Counted from the stretch's first letter, positions 1-8,488 are shown. The stretch: 64,000 nt of DNA from Saccharicrinis sp963675435 (GCA_963675435.1 OY776216.1:3844001-3908000); one strand, 5' to 3'. A program made the numbers and translations. Notes: generated from the letters alone by a model not told the origin.

Positions 1-47
1 CCATTAGTAACGACAACAGACCATTATCAGAACAAAAAACTTTTTAA
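1..47 (+). CDS. 3' end of upstream gene, probably prephenate dehydratase (partial)
   Basis: Frame 3 is open from the window edge to a TAA at 45-47 and reads ISNDNRPLSEQKTF. One base separates this stop from the ATG of the aminotransferase gene. The tail looks like the end of an ACT-domain prephenate dehydratase, and in Bacteroidota pheA commonly precedes this aminotransferase / DAHP synthase / tyrA set. Only about 14 codons are visible, so the identity rests mainly on context. Confidence 0.45.
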   Translation, partial: ISNDNRPLSEQKTF

Positions 48-48
48 A

Positions 49-1215
49 ATGATGATACAGCCAGCTAGTCGAATTAGCGAAGTTAAAGAATACTATTTCT
101 CTAAAAAACTCAGGGAAATAGATGAGATGCGTCAACAAGGAATTGATGTCATTAATCTGGGCATAGGAAACCCGGACAGATCTCCTTCTGAGGTTGTTTT
201 AGAAGAATTAAATGCAGCTTCTGCAAACGAAGGCAACCACGGGTATCAAAGTTATATTGGTATTCCGGAACTTAGAAATGCTTTTTCGGCCTGGTATCAA
301 AAACATTTTAAAGTTGAGATTGATCCAGCTAAGGAAATTCTTCCTTTGATGGGCTCAAAAGAAGGAATTATGCATATCTCCATGGCATTTTTAAATAAAG
401 GAGATAAAGTGCTTGTTCCTAACCCGGGATATCCAACTTATGCATCCGTTTCTAATTTGGTTGAAGCAGATATCGTAAATTACGATTTAAAAGAAGAACT
501 AAACTGGCAGCCTGATTTTGAAGCTTTGGAAAAAATGGATTTGTCACAGGTTAAGTTAATGTGGGTAAATTATCCCAACATGCCAACCGGAGCCAATGCA
601 ACCCTTGAATTATTTGAAAAACTGGTAGCTTTTGGTAAAAAGCACGAAATATTAATTTGCAACGATAATCCATATAGTTTTATCTTAAACGATAATCCTT
701 TAAGTATTTTCAGAATTGAAGGAGCTAAAGAAATAGCCATTGAGTTAAACTCATTAAGCAAGTCGCACAATATGGCTGGATGGAGAATTGGAATGGTTGC
801 TGCAAATTCAACATTTATCCAATACATTTTAAGGGTAAAGAGTAACATGGATAGCGGTATGTTTAAACCACTTCAATTAGCAGCTACAAAAGCCCTTTCT
901 CTTGAAAAAGAATGGTACAACGAAGTAAACAAAGAGTACCTGATAAGAAGAGAATTGGTTTGGGAAATTATGGATATCCTGAATTGTAAATACGATAAAA
1001 ATCAAAGTGGAATGTTTATTTGGGCTAAAGTTCCTGAAACAATTACTTCTGCGGTTGATTTATCAGATAAAATTTTGAATAAAGCACATGTATTTATTAC
1101 TCCGGGTACCATTTTTGGTAAACAAGGAGAACAATACATTAGAATATCGCTATGTTCAAAACAAGAAGTTTTAAAAGAGTCAATAACAAGAATAAAAAAC
1201 AGCATAAATCTATAA
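49..1215 (+). CDS. PLP-dependent class I/II aminotransferase, likely aromatic amino acid biosynthesis
   Basis: This 388-residue fold-type I aminotransferase probably transfers an amino group to phenylpyruvate or hydroxyphenylpyruvate, or to prephenate, in the cytoplasm. The PLP lysine is K238 in the SLSKS motif, followed by GWRIG. The cofactor-ring region NPGYPTY lies near residues 125-131 and NYPNMPTG near 174-181. The C-terminus carries the usual PGTIFG and YIRISL segments. The gene starts one base after the preceding stop and ends four bases before the DAHP synthase gene, so it belongs to the aromatic operon. The family also includes LL-diaminopimelate aminotransferases; the neighbours argue for an aromatic substrate, but specificity is inferred. 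A second ATG directly follows the first, so the start could be three bases later. Confidence 0.9.
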   Translation: MMIQPASRISEVKEYYFSKKLREIDEMRQQGIDVINLGIGNPDRSPSEVVLEELNAASANEGNHGYQSYIGIPELRNAFSAWYQKHFKVEIDPAKEILPLMGSKEGIMHISMAFLNKGDKVLVPNPGYPTYASVSNLVEADIVNYDLKEELNWQPDFEALEKMDLSQVKLMWVNYPNMPTGANATLELFEKLVAFGKKHEILICNDNPYSFILNDNPLSIFRIEGAKEIAIELNSLSKSHNMAGWRIGMVAANSTFIQYILRVKSNMDSGMFKPLQLAATKALSLEKEWYNEVNKEYLIRRELVWEIMDILNCKYDKNQSGMFIWAKVPETITSAVDLSDKILNKAHVFITPGTIFGKQGEQYIRISLCSKQEVLKESITRIKNSINL

Positions 1216-1219
1216 TAAA

Positions 1220-2299
1220 ATGGTAAAATTAGACCTTGAAAAAATTAATCTTCCTGGATTAGAATTGGAACGTCCCTGGATGATTGCCGGACCTTGTAGT
1301 GCGGAAACTGAAGAACAAGTATTTGAAACAGCTCAAAAAGTTAAAGAAGCTGGTTTTAAAATATTTAGAGCTGGAATTTGGAAACCCAGAACACGACCTG
1401 GTGCTTTTGAAGGAGTTGGGGCTTTAGGTTTACCATGGCTTAAAAGAGTTAAAGAAGAATTAGGTTTATTTGTTGGTACTGAAGTTGCAAACAAACATCA
1501 TGTTTTTGAAGCTATTAAACATGGCATTGATATCCTTTGGGTTGGAGCACGTACCACCGCAAACCCATTTGCTGTTCAGGAAATTGCTGATGCCTTAAAA
1601 GGTGTGGATATACCTGTATTAGTTAAAAACCCTGTTAACCCTGATTTAGAATTATGGATTGGTGCTTTAGAGCGTATCAACCAAGCCGGTATTAAAAAAT
1701 TAGCTGCTATTCACAGAGGTTTCTCTACTTACGATAAAACAAAATATCGTAATACGCCTCAATGGCAAATTCCTATTGAATTACGTCGTCGTATTCCTGA
1801 TCTGCCAATTATTTGTGATCCTTCACACATCGGAGGAAAAAGAGAATTGATTTACGAAATTTCTCAAGAAGCAATGGACCTTAACTTTGATGGTTTATTG
1901 GTCGAAGCACACCGTTGTCCAGAAAAAGCATGGAGTGATGCCAGCCAGCAAGTAACTCCCGAAGAGCTAAAGGCAATTTCTGAAAAAATTGTACTTCGTG
2001 CTCCTAAAATTGGTGAAAAGCCAAGGGTTACTCTTGATGAACTTCGTCAGCAAATTGACAAATTAGATACCGAAGTTCTTGAAACATTAAAGGAAAGAAT
2101 GGAAATTTCTGAAGCAATTGGTAAATACAAGAAAGAGAATAATATTACCATTTTACAAACACGTCGTTACGATGAAATTATGAATAACCGTAAGGCTAAA
2201 GGTGCTAAAATGGGTCTTTCTGACGAGTTCTTAACAAAACTTTTCGAAAGCATACACGAAGAGTCTGTTACTCGTCAAAACAAAATTATGAATTCATAA
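1220..2299 (+). CDS. Bifunctional 3-deoxy-7-phosphoheptulonate synthase / chorismate mutase
   Basis: A 359-residue fusion. Residues about 1-260 form a DAHP synthase of the KdsA-like class, which condenses phosphoenolpyruvate and erythrose 4-phosphate to open the shikimate pathway. Visible motifs are IAGPCSAE, RAGIWKPRTRPGAFEG, LVKNPVNPDLELW and CDPSHIGG. Residues about 270-359 form an AroQ-type chorismate mutase helix bundle (LDELRQQIDKLD, then ERMEISEAIGKYK) that converts chorismate to prephenate. The fusion is usual in Bacteroidota and some Firmicutes, and the mutase domain typically confers feedback control by prephenate or chorismate. It lies four bases after the aminotransferase gene and upstream of tyrA, so entry step, branch step and downstream enzymes are co-transcribed. 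Confidence 0.96.
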   Translation: MVKLDLEKINLPGLELERPWMIAGPCSAETEEQVFETAQKVKEAGFKIFRAGIWKPRTRPGAFEGVGALGLPWLKRVKEELGLFVGTEVANKHHVFEAIKHGIDILWVGARTTANPFAVQEIADALKGVDIPVLVKNPVNPDLELWIGALERINQAGIKKLAAIHRGFSTYDKTKYRNTPQWQIPIELRRRIPDLPIICDPSHIGGKRELIYEISQEAMDLNFDGLLVEAHRCPEKAWSDASQQVTPEELKAISEKIVLRAPKIGEKPRVTLDELRQQIDKLDTEVLETLKERMEISEAIGKYKKENNITILQTRRYDEIMNNRKAKGAKMGLSDEFLTKLFESIHEESVTRQNKIMNS

Positions 2300-2380
2300 G
2301 ACATTAGATTGAGATAAGTGATAAGTGATCATTCATCATCTTATCCTTATCTCAACTTATAAATCTTATATCTAATGTCT
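2299..2380 (+). repeat. Nested inverted repeat between the DAHP synthase and tyrA genes
   Basis: The 103-base gap inside the aromatic operon is almost entirely palindromic. An outer 11-bp pair (AGACATTAGAT at 2299-2309 with its complement at 2370-2380) encloses an inner 10-bp pair (TTGAGATAAG at 2309-2318 with 2346-2355). No run of T follows, so it is not a standard terminator. It may be a processing or attenuation hairpin, or a small repeat element. The outer arm overlaps the last base of the upstream stop codon. Confidence 0.7.
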
Positions 2381-2402
2381 AATATCTCTTATCTGTAAAA
2401 TA

Positions 2403-3179
2403 ATGAAAATCTGCATTTTGGGGGCCGGAAAAATGGGCACCTGGTTAACAGACGCCTTATGTCTTGACCATGAAGTGGCTATATACGACCCAAATCTGGA
2501 AAAACTTAAGTACATTTTTAATACTCAAAGATTAACCAAGCTCGAACAAATTACAGAATTTGGACCTGAATTATTAATCAATGCAGTTACTTTAAAGTTC
2601 ACCATTGAGGTATTTAAGGAAGTTATTCCGTATCTGCCAAAAACTTGCATCATCTCCGATATTTCTTCTGTAAAAACTGGGTTTAAAGAGTTTTATGAAG
2701 AGGTTGGAATGCGATATGTTTCTACTCACCCTATGTTTGGTCCTACTTTTGGAAACTTAAAAGCACTTAGGGAGCATCACGCCATCATTATTTCAGAAGG
2801 AGATCATTTAGGTAAAACATTCTTTAAAGATTTCTTTTTGTCTTTAGGATTAAATATTCATGAGTACAGTTTTATCGAACATGATGAAACCATTGCATAC
2901 TCACTGTCTATTCCCTTTGCTTCTTCATTGGTTTTTGCTTCTGTAATGAAAAAACAGGACGCACCAGGAACTACCTTTAAAAAGCATTACGATGTTGCTA
3001 AAGGACTATTAAGTGAAGATGATTATTTATTGTCTGAAATTCTTTTTAACCCTTTTACCAGTCAACAAGTAGAAAAAATCAGATTAAAGCTAAAAGAATT
3101 ACTTGCTATCATTGATGAAAAAGATAGTAGTAAGATGAAAGAATACCTTGCTGAAGTAAGGCAAAATATTGCAGAATAG
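2403..3179 (+). CDS. tyrA: Prephenate dehydrogenase
   Basis: A 258-residue NAD(P)-dependent dehydrogenase that oxidatively decarboxylates prephenate to 4-hydroxyphenylpyruvate for tyrosine synthesis. The N-terminal Rossmann motif is ILGAGKMG (residues 4-11), SDISSVKTGF follows near residue 90, and THPMFGP near residue 108 carries the catalytic-region histidine. The remainder is the helical dimerisation domain; no ACT domain is present. It is the last gene of the aromatic operon. Its TAG stop at 3177-3179 lies inside the target-site duplication of the IS66 element, so the coding sequence is intact but its terminator has been displaced about 2 kb downstream. Confidence 0.93.
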   Translation: MKICILGAGKMGTWLTDALCLDHEVAIYDPNLEKLKYIFNTQRLTKLEQITEFGPELLINAVTLKFTIEVFKEVIPYLPKTCIISDISSVKTGFKEFYEEVGMRYVSTHPMFGPTFGNLKALREHHAIIISEGDHLGKTFFKDFFLSLGLNIHEYSFIEHDETIAYSLSIPFASSLVFASVMKKQDAPGTTFKKHYDVAKGLLSEDDYLLSEILFNPFTSQQVEKIRLKLKELLAIIDEKDSSKMKEYLAEVRQNIAE

Positions 3180-3181
3180 GG
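3175..3181 (+). repeat. Target-site duplication of the IS66 element (partner at 5229-5235)
   Basis: The 7-mer AATAGGG is present immediately before the left end and immediately after the right end. The left copy contains the TAG stop of tyrA. The right copy rebuilds the first arm of the original terminator hairpin. Confidence 0.85.
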
Positions 3182-3266
3182 GTAAGCGTCTCCACAATGG
3201 CGTATAGTTTTATGTGATAAAACTTTGAAGCTTTGTATCCATATTTCTCACATCAAAGGATACATT

Positions 3267-3629
3267 ATGATTTTTAATTTCACAGAGGATACACGTTTTT
3301 ACTTTTTTTGCGAGCCAGTCGACATGCGAAAAGGAATTCATTCACTTTATCACCTGGTAAAAATATCAGGAAATATGAATGCGCTCAATGGCGATGGGTA
3401 TGTCTTCATTGGCAAGACACGTAAATCTATCAAGGTACTACGATGGCAAAGGGAAGGATTTGTTCTTTATAACAAAAAGCTGGAATTAGGATGTTATACG
3501 CTACCACAACAACTAAGAAAAGGTGCTTTTATTGAGCTTGAACATGATATTTTAGACAAAATGGTTAATGCCATAAAACACAAAAGTAGCTCTAACGAAT
3601 TACGGATAAAAGCCCAGTTAACTCTTTGA
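3267..3629 (+). CDS. tnpB: IS66 accessory protein TnpB (Orf2-like)
   Basis: A protein of about 120 residues with the IS66 Orf2 signature: CEPVDMRKGIHSL near the start, GYVFIGKTRKSIKVLRWQREGF in the middle and the usual KKLELG segment. TnpB is required with TnpC for IS66 transposition, but its biochemical role is unclear. I chose the ATG at 3267 because AAAGGA precedes it and the family begins just before FTEDTRFYFF; an upstream ATG at 3225 would add 14 atypical residues. tnpC follows after 74 bases. Confidence 0.9.
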   Translation: MIFNFTEDTRFYFFCEPVDMRKGIHSLYHLVKISGNMNALNGDGYVFIGKTRKSIKVLRWQREGFVLYNKKLELGCYTLPQQLRKGAFIELEHDILDKMVNAIKHKSSSNELRIKAQLTL

Positions 3630-3703
3630 TATAGAGAGATTAAAGATGGAAGATAGTATGATTTTCTTATGGTAAAACCGCACTTTTTTTGTATCTTTAT
3701 GTC

Positions 3704-5152
3704 ATGACAGACAAGGAGTTAGTGGCTTTTTTTAAGGAGCAAAATGCAAAGTTAATGAGTACCGTAGAAGAACTTACTAAAGAGTTGACTGCATTAAAAG
3801 CAGCGATTCTGGAGAAGGATAAAGGTGCTGAAAAGCTGAAGCGCTTTGCACAGATTAACCTTCCTAAAAATACCGAAAAACGCAAGAATACAACATCTGT
3901 ACCTGCGAATACACCTAAGGCTCCTACTCCCAAACAAAGAGGTAATAATGGAGCCAAAAGAAAAGTATATGATAATATCGAAGAGCTTGTAGAAGATGTT
4001 ATGCCTTCCGATGCTAGCTTTGACGAAAAGGCTGCCGTTTACCTGTTTTATCGCGATGTGATAAGGTATGAGTATATTCCACCCCGTCTTATCAAACATA
4101 TTTACCACTGTAAAAAATATAGAATGGGCGATGATTTTTTCGAAGGCAAAGCCCCTATGACACCTTTCATGAATTCTAATTTTGACAGTTCATTGCTGGC
4201 ACACCTGATTCAACAAAGATATGTGTACGGCTTACCAGTTGAACGCATCATGAAATACCTAAATGAGATGGGCATTGACATTCCAAAGGCAACCACTCAT
4301 GGATTAATTGAAAAATCAGCAGGGTTACTTGATAGATTAATGCCAGTACTCAAAAATGCTATTTTAGCTGATTCCTACATTCATTTTGATGAAACCTACC
4401 ACACTATATTAGGTGGTGATAAAGGAAGTCGCAAGGGTTATTTTTGGAGTGCTTTTTCTCACCAAAACAATTTAATACAGTTCATTTATGAAAGTGGTTC
4501 ACGAAGTAAGACGGTCTTCACTAATTATCTACCGAAGGATTATAAAGGTGTTGTACAGACTGATGGATATAGTTCATACAAAGTTTTAGAAGGATGGGAT
4601 TATCCCAAAGCAATACGCTTAGGTTGTGTTCAACATTGCAAAAGAAAATTTATAGAGATCGGGGAACAACCCGAAGCTCTCGAAGTTATTAACCTATACA
4701 ATCAATTTTATAGTATCCGAAAGAAAAAACCAAAAGAAAAATGGAAAGAAGCTTCGCTAAAAGTATATATGAAGTTAGAAAAGAAACTCAGGGATATAGA
4801 AAAAGATCCTGAGATATTGCCGAACCACATATTAGCTAAAGCTACAGCTTACTGTCTGAATGAATTAGAGTCCATTTACAACATTATCATATCTACCGAA
4901 TACGATCTGGACAATAATATAATTGAACGACCTATGCGCTATATCAGCATTAGTCGTCGTAATTCGCTTTTTTGTGGTTCTAATGCTGGTGCCAGTAGAA
5001 CTGCTATTCTTTATTCTCTAGCTATTTCATGCAGATTGAATAATATAAATACATTTTCCTATTTCAAGGATGTAATGCAGCGTTTGGCAGAAAGTCCAAA
5101 GATGACAAGTGAACAAATCCGAAACCTACTTCCAGATAGATGGGCTGAATAA
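3704..5152 (+). CDS. tnpC: IS66 transposase TnpC
   Basis: A DDE transposase of about 482 residues. The N-terminus is a leucine-rich coiled coil (KELVAFFKEQNAKL) followed by a low-complexity linker rich in K, T, P and N. The catalytic core includes HFDETYHT and VQTDGYSSY, and the C-terminal acidic residue is in NNIIERPMR. The tail with SRRNSLFCGSNAGA and the AILYSLAISCR segment is the usual IS66 C-terminal domain. The ATG at 3704 is preferred; a TTG at 3689 in the same frame would add five residues. The full family length suggests it is active. Confidence 0.95.
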   Translation: MTDKELVAFFKEQNAKLMSTVEELTKELTALKAAILEKDKGAEKLKRFAQINLPKNTEKRKNTTSVPANTPKAPTPKQRGNNGAKRKVYDNIEELVEDVMPSDASFDEKAAVYLFYRDVIRYEYIPPRLIKHIYHCKKYRMGDDFFEGKAPMTPFMNSNFDSSLLAHLIQQRYVYGLPVERIMKYLNEMGIDIPKATTHGLIEKSAGLLDRLMPVLKNAILADSYIHFDETYHTILGGDKGSRKGYFWSAFSHQNNLIQFIYESGSRSKTVFTNYLPKDYKGVVQTDGYSSYKVLEGWDYPKAIRLGCVQHCKRKFIEIGEQPEALEVINLYNQFYSIRKKKPKEKWKEASLKVYMKLEKKLRDIEKDPEILPNHILAKATAYCLNELESIYNIIISTEYDLDNNIIERPMRYISISRRNSLFCGSNAGASRTAILYSLAISCRLNNINTFSYFKDVMQRLAESPKMTSEQIRNLLPDRWAE

Positions 5153-5163
5153 AAGTAAAAAAC

Positions 5164-5200
5164 GCCCCATCAAATTAATAAATCTGATGGGGCATTTTTT
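5164..5200 (+). terminator. Rho-independent terminator at the right end of IS66
   Basis: A 9-bp perfect stem, GCCCCATCA at 5164-5172 paired with 5185-5193, has a 12-base loop and is followed by A and a run of seven T. It lies just after tnpC and would stop transcripts leaving the element. Confidence 0.88.
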
Positions 5201-5228
5201 TGAAGGGGGGGTATGCGGAGACGGTTAC

Positions 5229-5262
5229 AATAGGGTGAATACTACCCTATTCTACTTTTATT
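5229..5262. terminator. Original tyrA terminator, rebuilt by the IS66 duplication
   Basis: AATAGGGT (5229-5236) pairs with ACCCTATT (5244-5251) across a 7-base loop and is followed by a T-rich stretch. Before insertion the stem would have been 9 bp, beginning at the tyrA stop codon. It also suits the convergent hydrolase gene on the minus strand. Confidence 0.7.
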
Positions 5263-5265
5263 AAG

Positions 5266-5790
5266 CTACAATTGCTCTAGTATTTTTAAGCCCTCAGGCC
5301 ATTCTCCTATGCCTGATGCGGTGTTAATATGCCCCAAGTCTCCAGCATTAACAAAATCACTTCCCCAGTTGCCTGCTAAACTTTTTGAAGCATCAAGATC
5401 TGCCCAGGGATCATTTGTACTGGCAACTAATATGGTAGGAAATGGTATTTGATTTTTAGGTACAGGTACAAACGAATCCAATCCTAATTCCAAAGGCACT
5501 GTATCTAAATTAGGTGGAGCAACAATTAAAGCGCCTTTTATTTTCTTTTGATATTTATTAAACCAATGCGATAAAGTAATCCCACCTAAACTGTGGGTAA
5601 TAAATACGACTTTTGATAAATCATAACCATCTATAGCCTCATCAACAGTTTTTATCCACTCTTCACAAGCCGGATTATCCCAATCGCCCTGTTCTATTCT
5701 TTTAACGTTAGGTAAAGCTTTCTCAAACAGACTTTGCCAATGGTTTTCATCCGATCCTCCTAATCCAGGTAATGTAAAATAGTATGTCAT
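5266..5790 (-). CDS. RBBP9/YdeN-type alpha/beta serine hydrolase
   Basis: A small esterase-like protein of about 174 residues. It opens with LPGLGGSDENHW, the RBBP9 family start. The nucleophile is S67 in HSLGG, an acid lies in ASTNDPWAD, and the catalytic histidine is in GDLGH near the C-terminus. Substrate unknown. The ATG at 5790 gives the typical N-terminus; an upstream ATG at 5832 would add 14 unlikely residues. It is convergent with the aromatic operon. No signal peptide is seen, so it is probably cytoplasmic. Confidence 0.88.
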   Translation of the reverse strand: MTYYFTLPGLGGSDENHWQSLFEKALPNVKRIEQGDWDNPACEEWIKTVDEAIDGYDLSKVVFITHSLGGITLSHWFNKYQKKIKGALIVAPPNLDTVPLELGLDSFVPVPKNQIPFPTILVASTNDPWADLDASKSLAGNWGSDFVNAGDLGHINTASGIGEWPEGLKILEQL

Positions 5791-5941
5791 ATTATTCTGT
5801 CTTATCTGTTTGTTACGCATGCAAAATTGCATGTTATTTAATTCAAGAAACAGTAAAACGGAGTTTTTGTTACATCATCCGATTACTTTTATCCTACTAT
5901 TTTAATATACATTATAGCCTTTAGGGTATTTAATCAATAAC

Positions 5942-6212
5942 AATAACCTCAGTTCGACATAAAATTTTGGATTCAGACCGCTTATAAATATTGAGATTCA
6001 ATTAAAAATTCAGAAAGAATAGCCTGCTATTATGAAGAATTTTTAGGCAAAAGATCGCTGTTTATAAGCGGAATTTGATTCGCTTTGCCCTATAAAGCTA
6101 ATCTACGGCGTTAAATTTTTCAAGTTAGCTCGCTAATCCTCCAACATTTACATTGTATATCAGATTTTTATGACAATCTGAATTTTAAAATTTTAATCGA
6201 ATTCAGGTTAAT
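5942..6212. repeat. Degenerate palindromic repeat element, copy 1
   Basis: The left edge reads AACCTCAGTTCGA and the right edge reads TCGAATTCAGGTTAAT, which are inverted copies of each other and of the edges of the element at 8693-8953. The interior has short hairpins around TAGC/GCTA cores. The rest of the 5833-6395 gap holds no coding signal I can support except the hairpin at 6279-6327. Confidence 0.6.
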
Positions 6213-6278
6213 AGAGTAGCAAAGGGGTATGAATATGGGTATACACTCACTATTCATTCACTATTGATTCACTATTGA

Positions 6279-6327
6279 TTCACTTATCATTCACTTTAAC
6301 GTGTATCTATAGTGAATGATAAGTGAA
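6279..6327. repeat. 17-bp perfect hairpin with adjacent direct repeats
   Basis: TTCACTTATCATTCACT (6279-6295) is exactly complementary to 6311-6327, with a 15-base loop. Just upstream, short ATTCACTATTG repeats occur at 6257-6280. It lies between two minus-strand genes and lacks a clear T run, so its role is uncertain. Confidence 0.75.
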
Positions 6328-6395
6328 ACTTACCTCTATGATAAATGTGGTATACCTACAGCTCTATCTACACTGTTATTGTTCAAATACAAGGT

Positions 6396-6944
6396 CTAAT
6401 CTATTTGTTCAGCTAATTGAAGAAGCTTAGTAGTTGTTTTCCAGTTTCGGGTGGTTGCTGTTACCTGAAGTGTACTTTCAATAAACGTATTATTCAGTTT
6501 TGTTTTACCATACCCTTTGGGACAATAAAGATAAATCGCTTTTTCTGAAATACTGACTTCCTCCTCTTCCTGCTGTTTGCTTTCTATATCGTTTTTATTA
6601 CTGGGATTTATATCAGGCGAAAGAAAAGTAACATGAAGATGTGAAATATCTTTATTACCATCTTTAACAAAAGGGTTATTATAAATTATTGATTGTAAAT
6701 TTTGAATCATAAGAACAATAACTGGGACACTAAAACCGAAGTCTTTTTCTATTTGCTGAGATATTATTTCTGTTATTTGTGTTAATTCAGCTTCATTTCC
6801 TTTAAAGATAACATTACCACTTTGAATATAAGTTGTTACATTTTTAAAGCCCAGGTTTTCATACATGTTTCTTAGTGCATCCATTTTTATCACCTTCTTT
6901 CCACCCACATTAATTCCTCTTAATATCGAAATGTATTTTACCAT
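6396..6944 (-). CDS. DUF1697 family protein
   Basis: A cytoplasmic protein of 182 residues with the DUF1697 opening ISILRGINVGG, then KMDALRNMYENLGF and TYIQSGNVIF, which together define this widespread bacterial family. The C-terminal half has LYCPKGYGKTKL and TRNWKTTTKLLQL, also typical. The biochemical role of the family is not established. The gene stands alone with a gap of nearly 300 bases to DJ-1 upstream. A short IR-rich stretch follows its stop. Confidence 0.88.
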   Translation of the reverse strand: MVKYISILRGINVGGKKVIKMDALRNMYENLGFKNVTTYIQSGNVIFKGNEAELTQITEIISQQIEKDFGFSVPVIVLMIQNLQSIIYNNPFVKDGNKDISHLHVTFLSPDINPSNKNDIESKQQEEEEVSISEKAIYLYCPKGYGKTKLNNTFIESTLQVTATTRNWKTTTKLLQLAEQID

Positions 6945-7109
6945 TATATTAGTTGATTTACTTGATTAAAATGAATTATAAAATAATTTATGAGGGCCGC
7001 AATAGCACTTTATGAAAGTAACAAACAACACCTTTGTGCTAAACTTTTTTAATCCAAATTATTTTCCTATACCTACAGAATGAAATTTTTATAGGCATAG
7101 GATTTTTTT

Positions 7110-7142
7110 TTATGCTTATAAAAATAAATCCTATAAGCATAA
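7110..7142. repeat. 11-bp hairpin between DUF1697 and DJ-1 genes
   Basis: TTATGCTTATA (7110-7120) pairs exactly with 7132-7142 around an 11-base loop, in an AT-rich stretch downstream of the DJ-1-like gene. A T run lies on the wrong side for a minus-strand terminator, so its function is unclear. Confidence 0.55.
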
Positions 7143-7241
7143 AATTTTGAGTCCTTACTACAAGGATTGTTTTAGGATGCTATTATTGAATGGTAAACAA
7201 AACAAACAGCAGTTTTTTATCAAATCACTTTTCAATAGTAA

Positions 7242-7850
7242 TCACCTAGAAACACAATTGTCTGTGAACCTCATGTATTTTTTTACTTCGTCTACATTTT
7301 TTGTTGAAGTAAGCCTTTCCAGCAATTTAAATGCCACATCTAGTCCGGTAGCCGGCCCCGTTGATGTAATAATATTTTCATCAATTACCACGTGTTTATC
7401 CTGAACGTTTACACCAAAATCAGCCAGATAATCTCGTCCATAAATATCTGTTAAATCGTAAGTAGTTCCCTTTCTTCCATTTAAAACACCTGATTTTGCA
7501 ACCGGTGCTGCTGCTGCGCAAACAGCGGCAATTATTTTATTGTTTTTATCAAACTCACGTATCATATTTTGAAATCGCTCATCAAACACATCATCATAAT
7601 ATCCCGAGTTTTTAAATCCTCCAGGTATTGCCAATGCGTCATAATCCTCCATATTGATTTTGTCAAATTCAATCTCTGGTCGAACAATTAAATTCCATTT
7701 ACATTTAATCTCTGGTCTTAATGCTGTCGAAACCATATCAACAGGTTCAATGCCCAACTCTCTGCTCCAACCAATCACATCTGTAAATACTGCAGCTTCA
7801 TATTCTTCAAAACCGTTTGATAGAAATAGTAATACCTTTTTATTTTTCAT
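7242..7850 (-). CDS. DJ-1/PfpI superfamily protein
   Basis: A 202-residue flavodoxin-like protein of the DJ-1/ThiJ/PfpI superfamily. The nucleophile-elbow cysteine is C111 in AAVCAAAAP, and the conserved acidic residue is E15 or E16 in SNGFEEYE. ALAIPGGF lies near 72-79. Family members include deglycase-like and chaperone-like proteins and amidases; the exact activity cannot be told from sequence. It lies 20 bases downstream of a minus-strand outer-membrane protein gene and may be co-transcribed with it, though the two share no obvious job. Confidence 0.88.
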   Translation of the reverse strand: MKNKKVLLFLSNGFEEYEAAVFTDVIGWSRELGIEPVDMVSTALRPEIKCKWNLIVRPEIEFDKINMEDYDALAIPGGFKNSGYYDDVFDERFQNMIREFDKNNKIIAAVCAAAAPVAKSGVLNGRKGTTYDLTDIYGRDYLADFGVNVQDKHVVIDENIITSTGPATGLDVAFKLLERLTSTKNVDEVKKYMRFTDNCVSR

Positions 7851-7870
7851 AGTTAGTGTTTGTTGTAGTA

Positions 7871-8488
7871 TTATTTATGCATTAGATTATATGTTACTCC
7901 AATTCTAATTCCCGATTCCATAAGCCTATGCGGATAATCTTCACCCGAAAATGGCAGCAATGAGTGAGCCTTAAAATAAGGATTTACAAAAACTGAAGCT
8001 CCAAAATTAAAATCATAACTAGCCCCAATACCAATTAATCCTCCAATTCCTGTTTGCGAATCAATTACACTTTCTGAGGAAGCATCAATATCAACTATAA
8101 GTCCCCCATTTATAAATAAATATTTCAAAAAGTTTGCTCTAACAGTAATTGGAATATTAATAATGGAGAAATCGCTTTTATATGCTTCACTATCCATATT
8201 GGGAGGTAAATTAGGATTAACTAATACAGTGTGTTTCGAATATTCAATACCAGTTTCGATAAACAAGCTATTATTAATTGGCTGAATGTAATTAAATCCA
8301 ATAGTGAAGAAATGATCACTATCATAACTAGCAGCACCATCTAATTCTTGAAAACGAACCACATCATTCGATCCAAAAGAGGAGAAAGTAATTCCTATTT
8401 TCTTACAGGGATTGTCATTACTTGATTCTTGCGACAAGCACAAGTTACTCATTAAAATAAAGCAGATAAAAATTGTTATAATTTTCAT
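7871..8488 (-). CDS. Outer-membrane beta-barrel protein, PorT-like, unknown function
   Basis: A protein of 205 residues with a signal peptide (KIITIFICFILMSNLCLSQ, cleavage after about residue 20). The rest alternates polar and hydrophobic residues in short strands, for example GFNYIQPINNSLFIETGIEY and GIRIGVTYNL near the end, as in eight-stranded barrels of the OMP_b-brl/PorT type common in Bacteroidota. No ligand or partner can be named. It is probably transcribed with the downstream DJ-1-like gene. Assignment rests on overall pattern. Confidence 0.7.
   Translation of the reverse strand: MKIITIFICFILMSNLCLSQESSNDNPCKKIGITFSSFGSNDVVRFQELDGAASYDSDHFFTIGFNYIQPINNSLFIETGIEYSKHTVLVNPNLPPNMDSEAYKSDFSIINIPITVRANFLKYLFINGGLIVDIDASSESVIDSQTGIGGLIGIGASYDFNFGASVFVNPYFKAHSLLPFSGEDYPHRLMESGIRIGVTYNLMHK

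Larger units (their letters stand above)
3182..5228 (+). mobile_element. IS66-family insertion sequence, two-gene type
   Basis: The element begins GTAAGCGTCTCC at 3182 and ends GGAGACGGTTAC at 5228. Read inward the two ends agree at GTAA-x-CGTCTCC-x-CA, the typical IS66 terminus. The bases AATAGGG are duplicated on both sides (3175-3181 and 5229-5235); IS66 normally makes 8 bp, and an eighth base does not match here. It carries tnpB and tnpC but no tnpA, since only about 85 bases precede tnpB. All genes appear intact, and the near-identical duplication suggests a fairly recent insertion. Confidence 0.93.

Noticed and set aside
3690..4110. Minus-strand open frames within the IS66 transposase
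   Set aside because: They are antisense shadows of tnpC without starts or domains.
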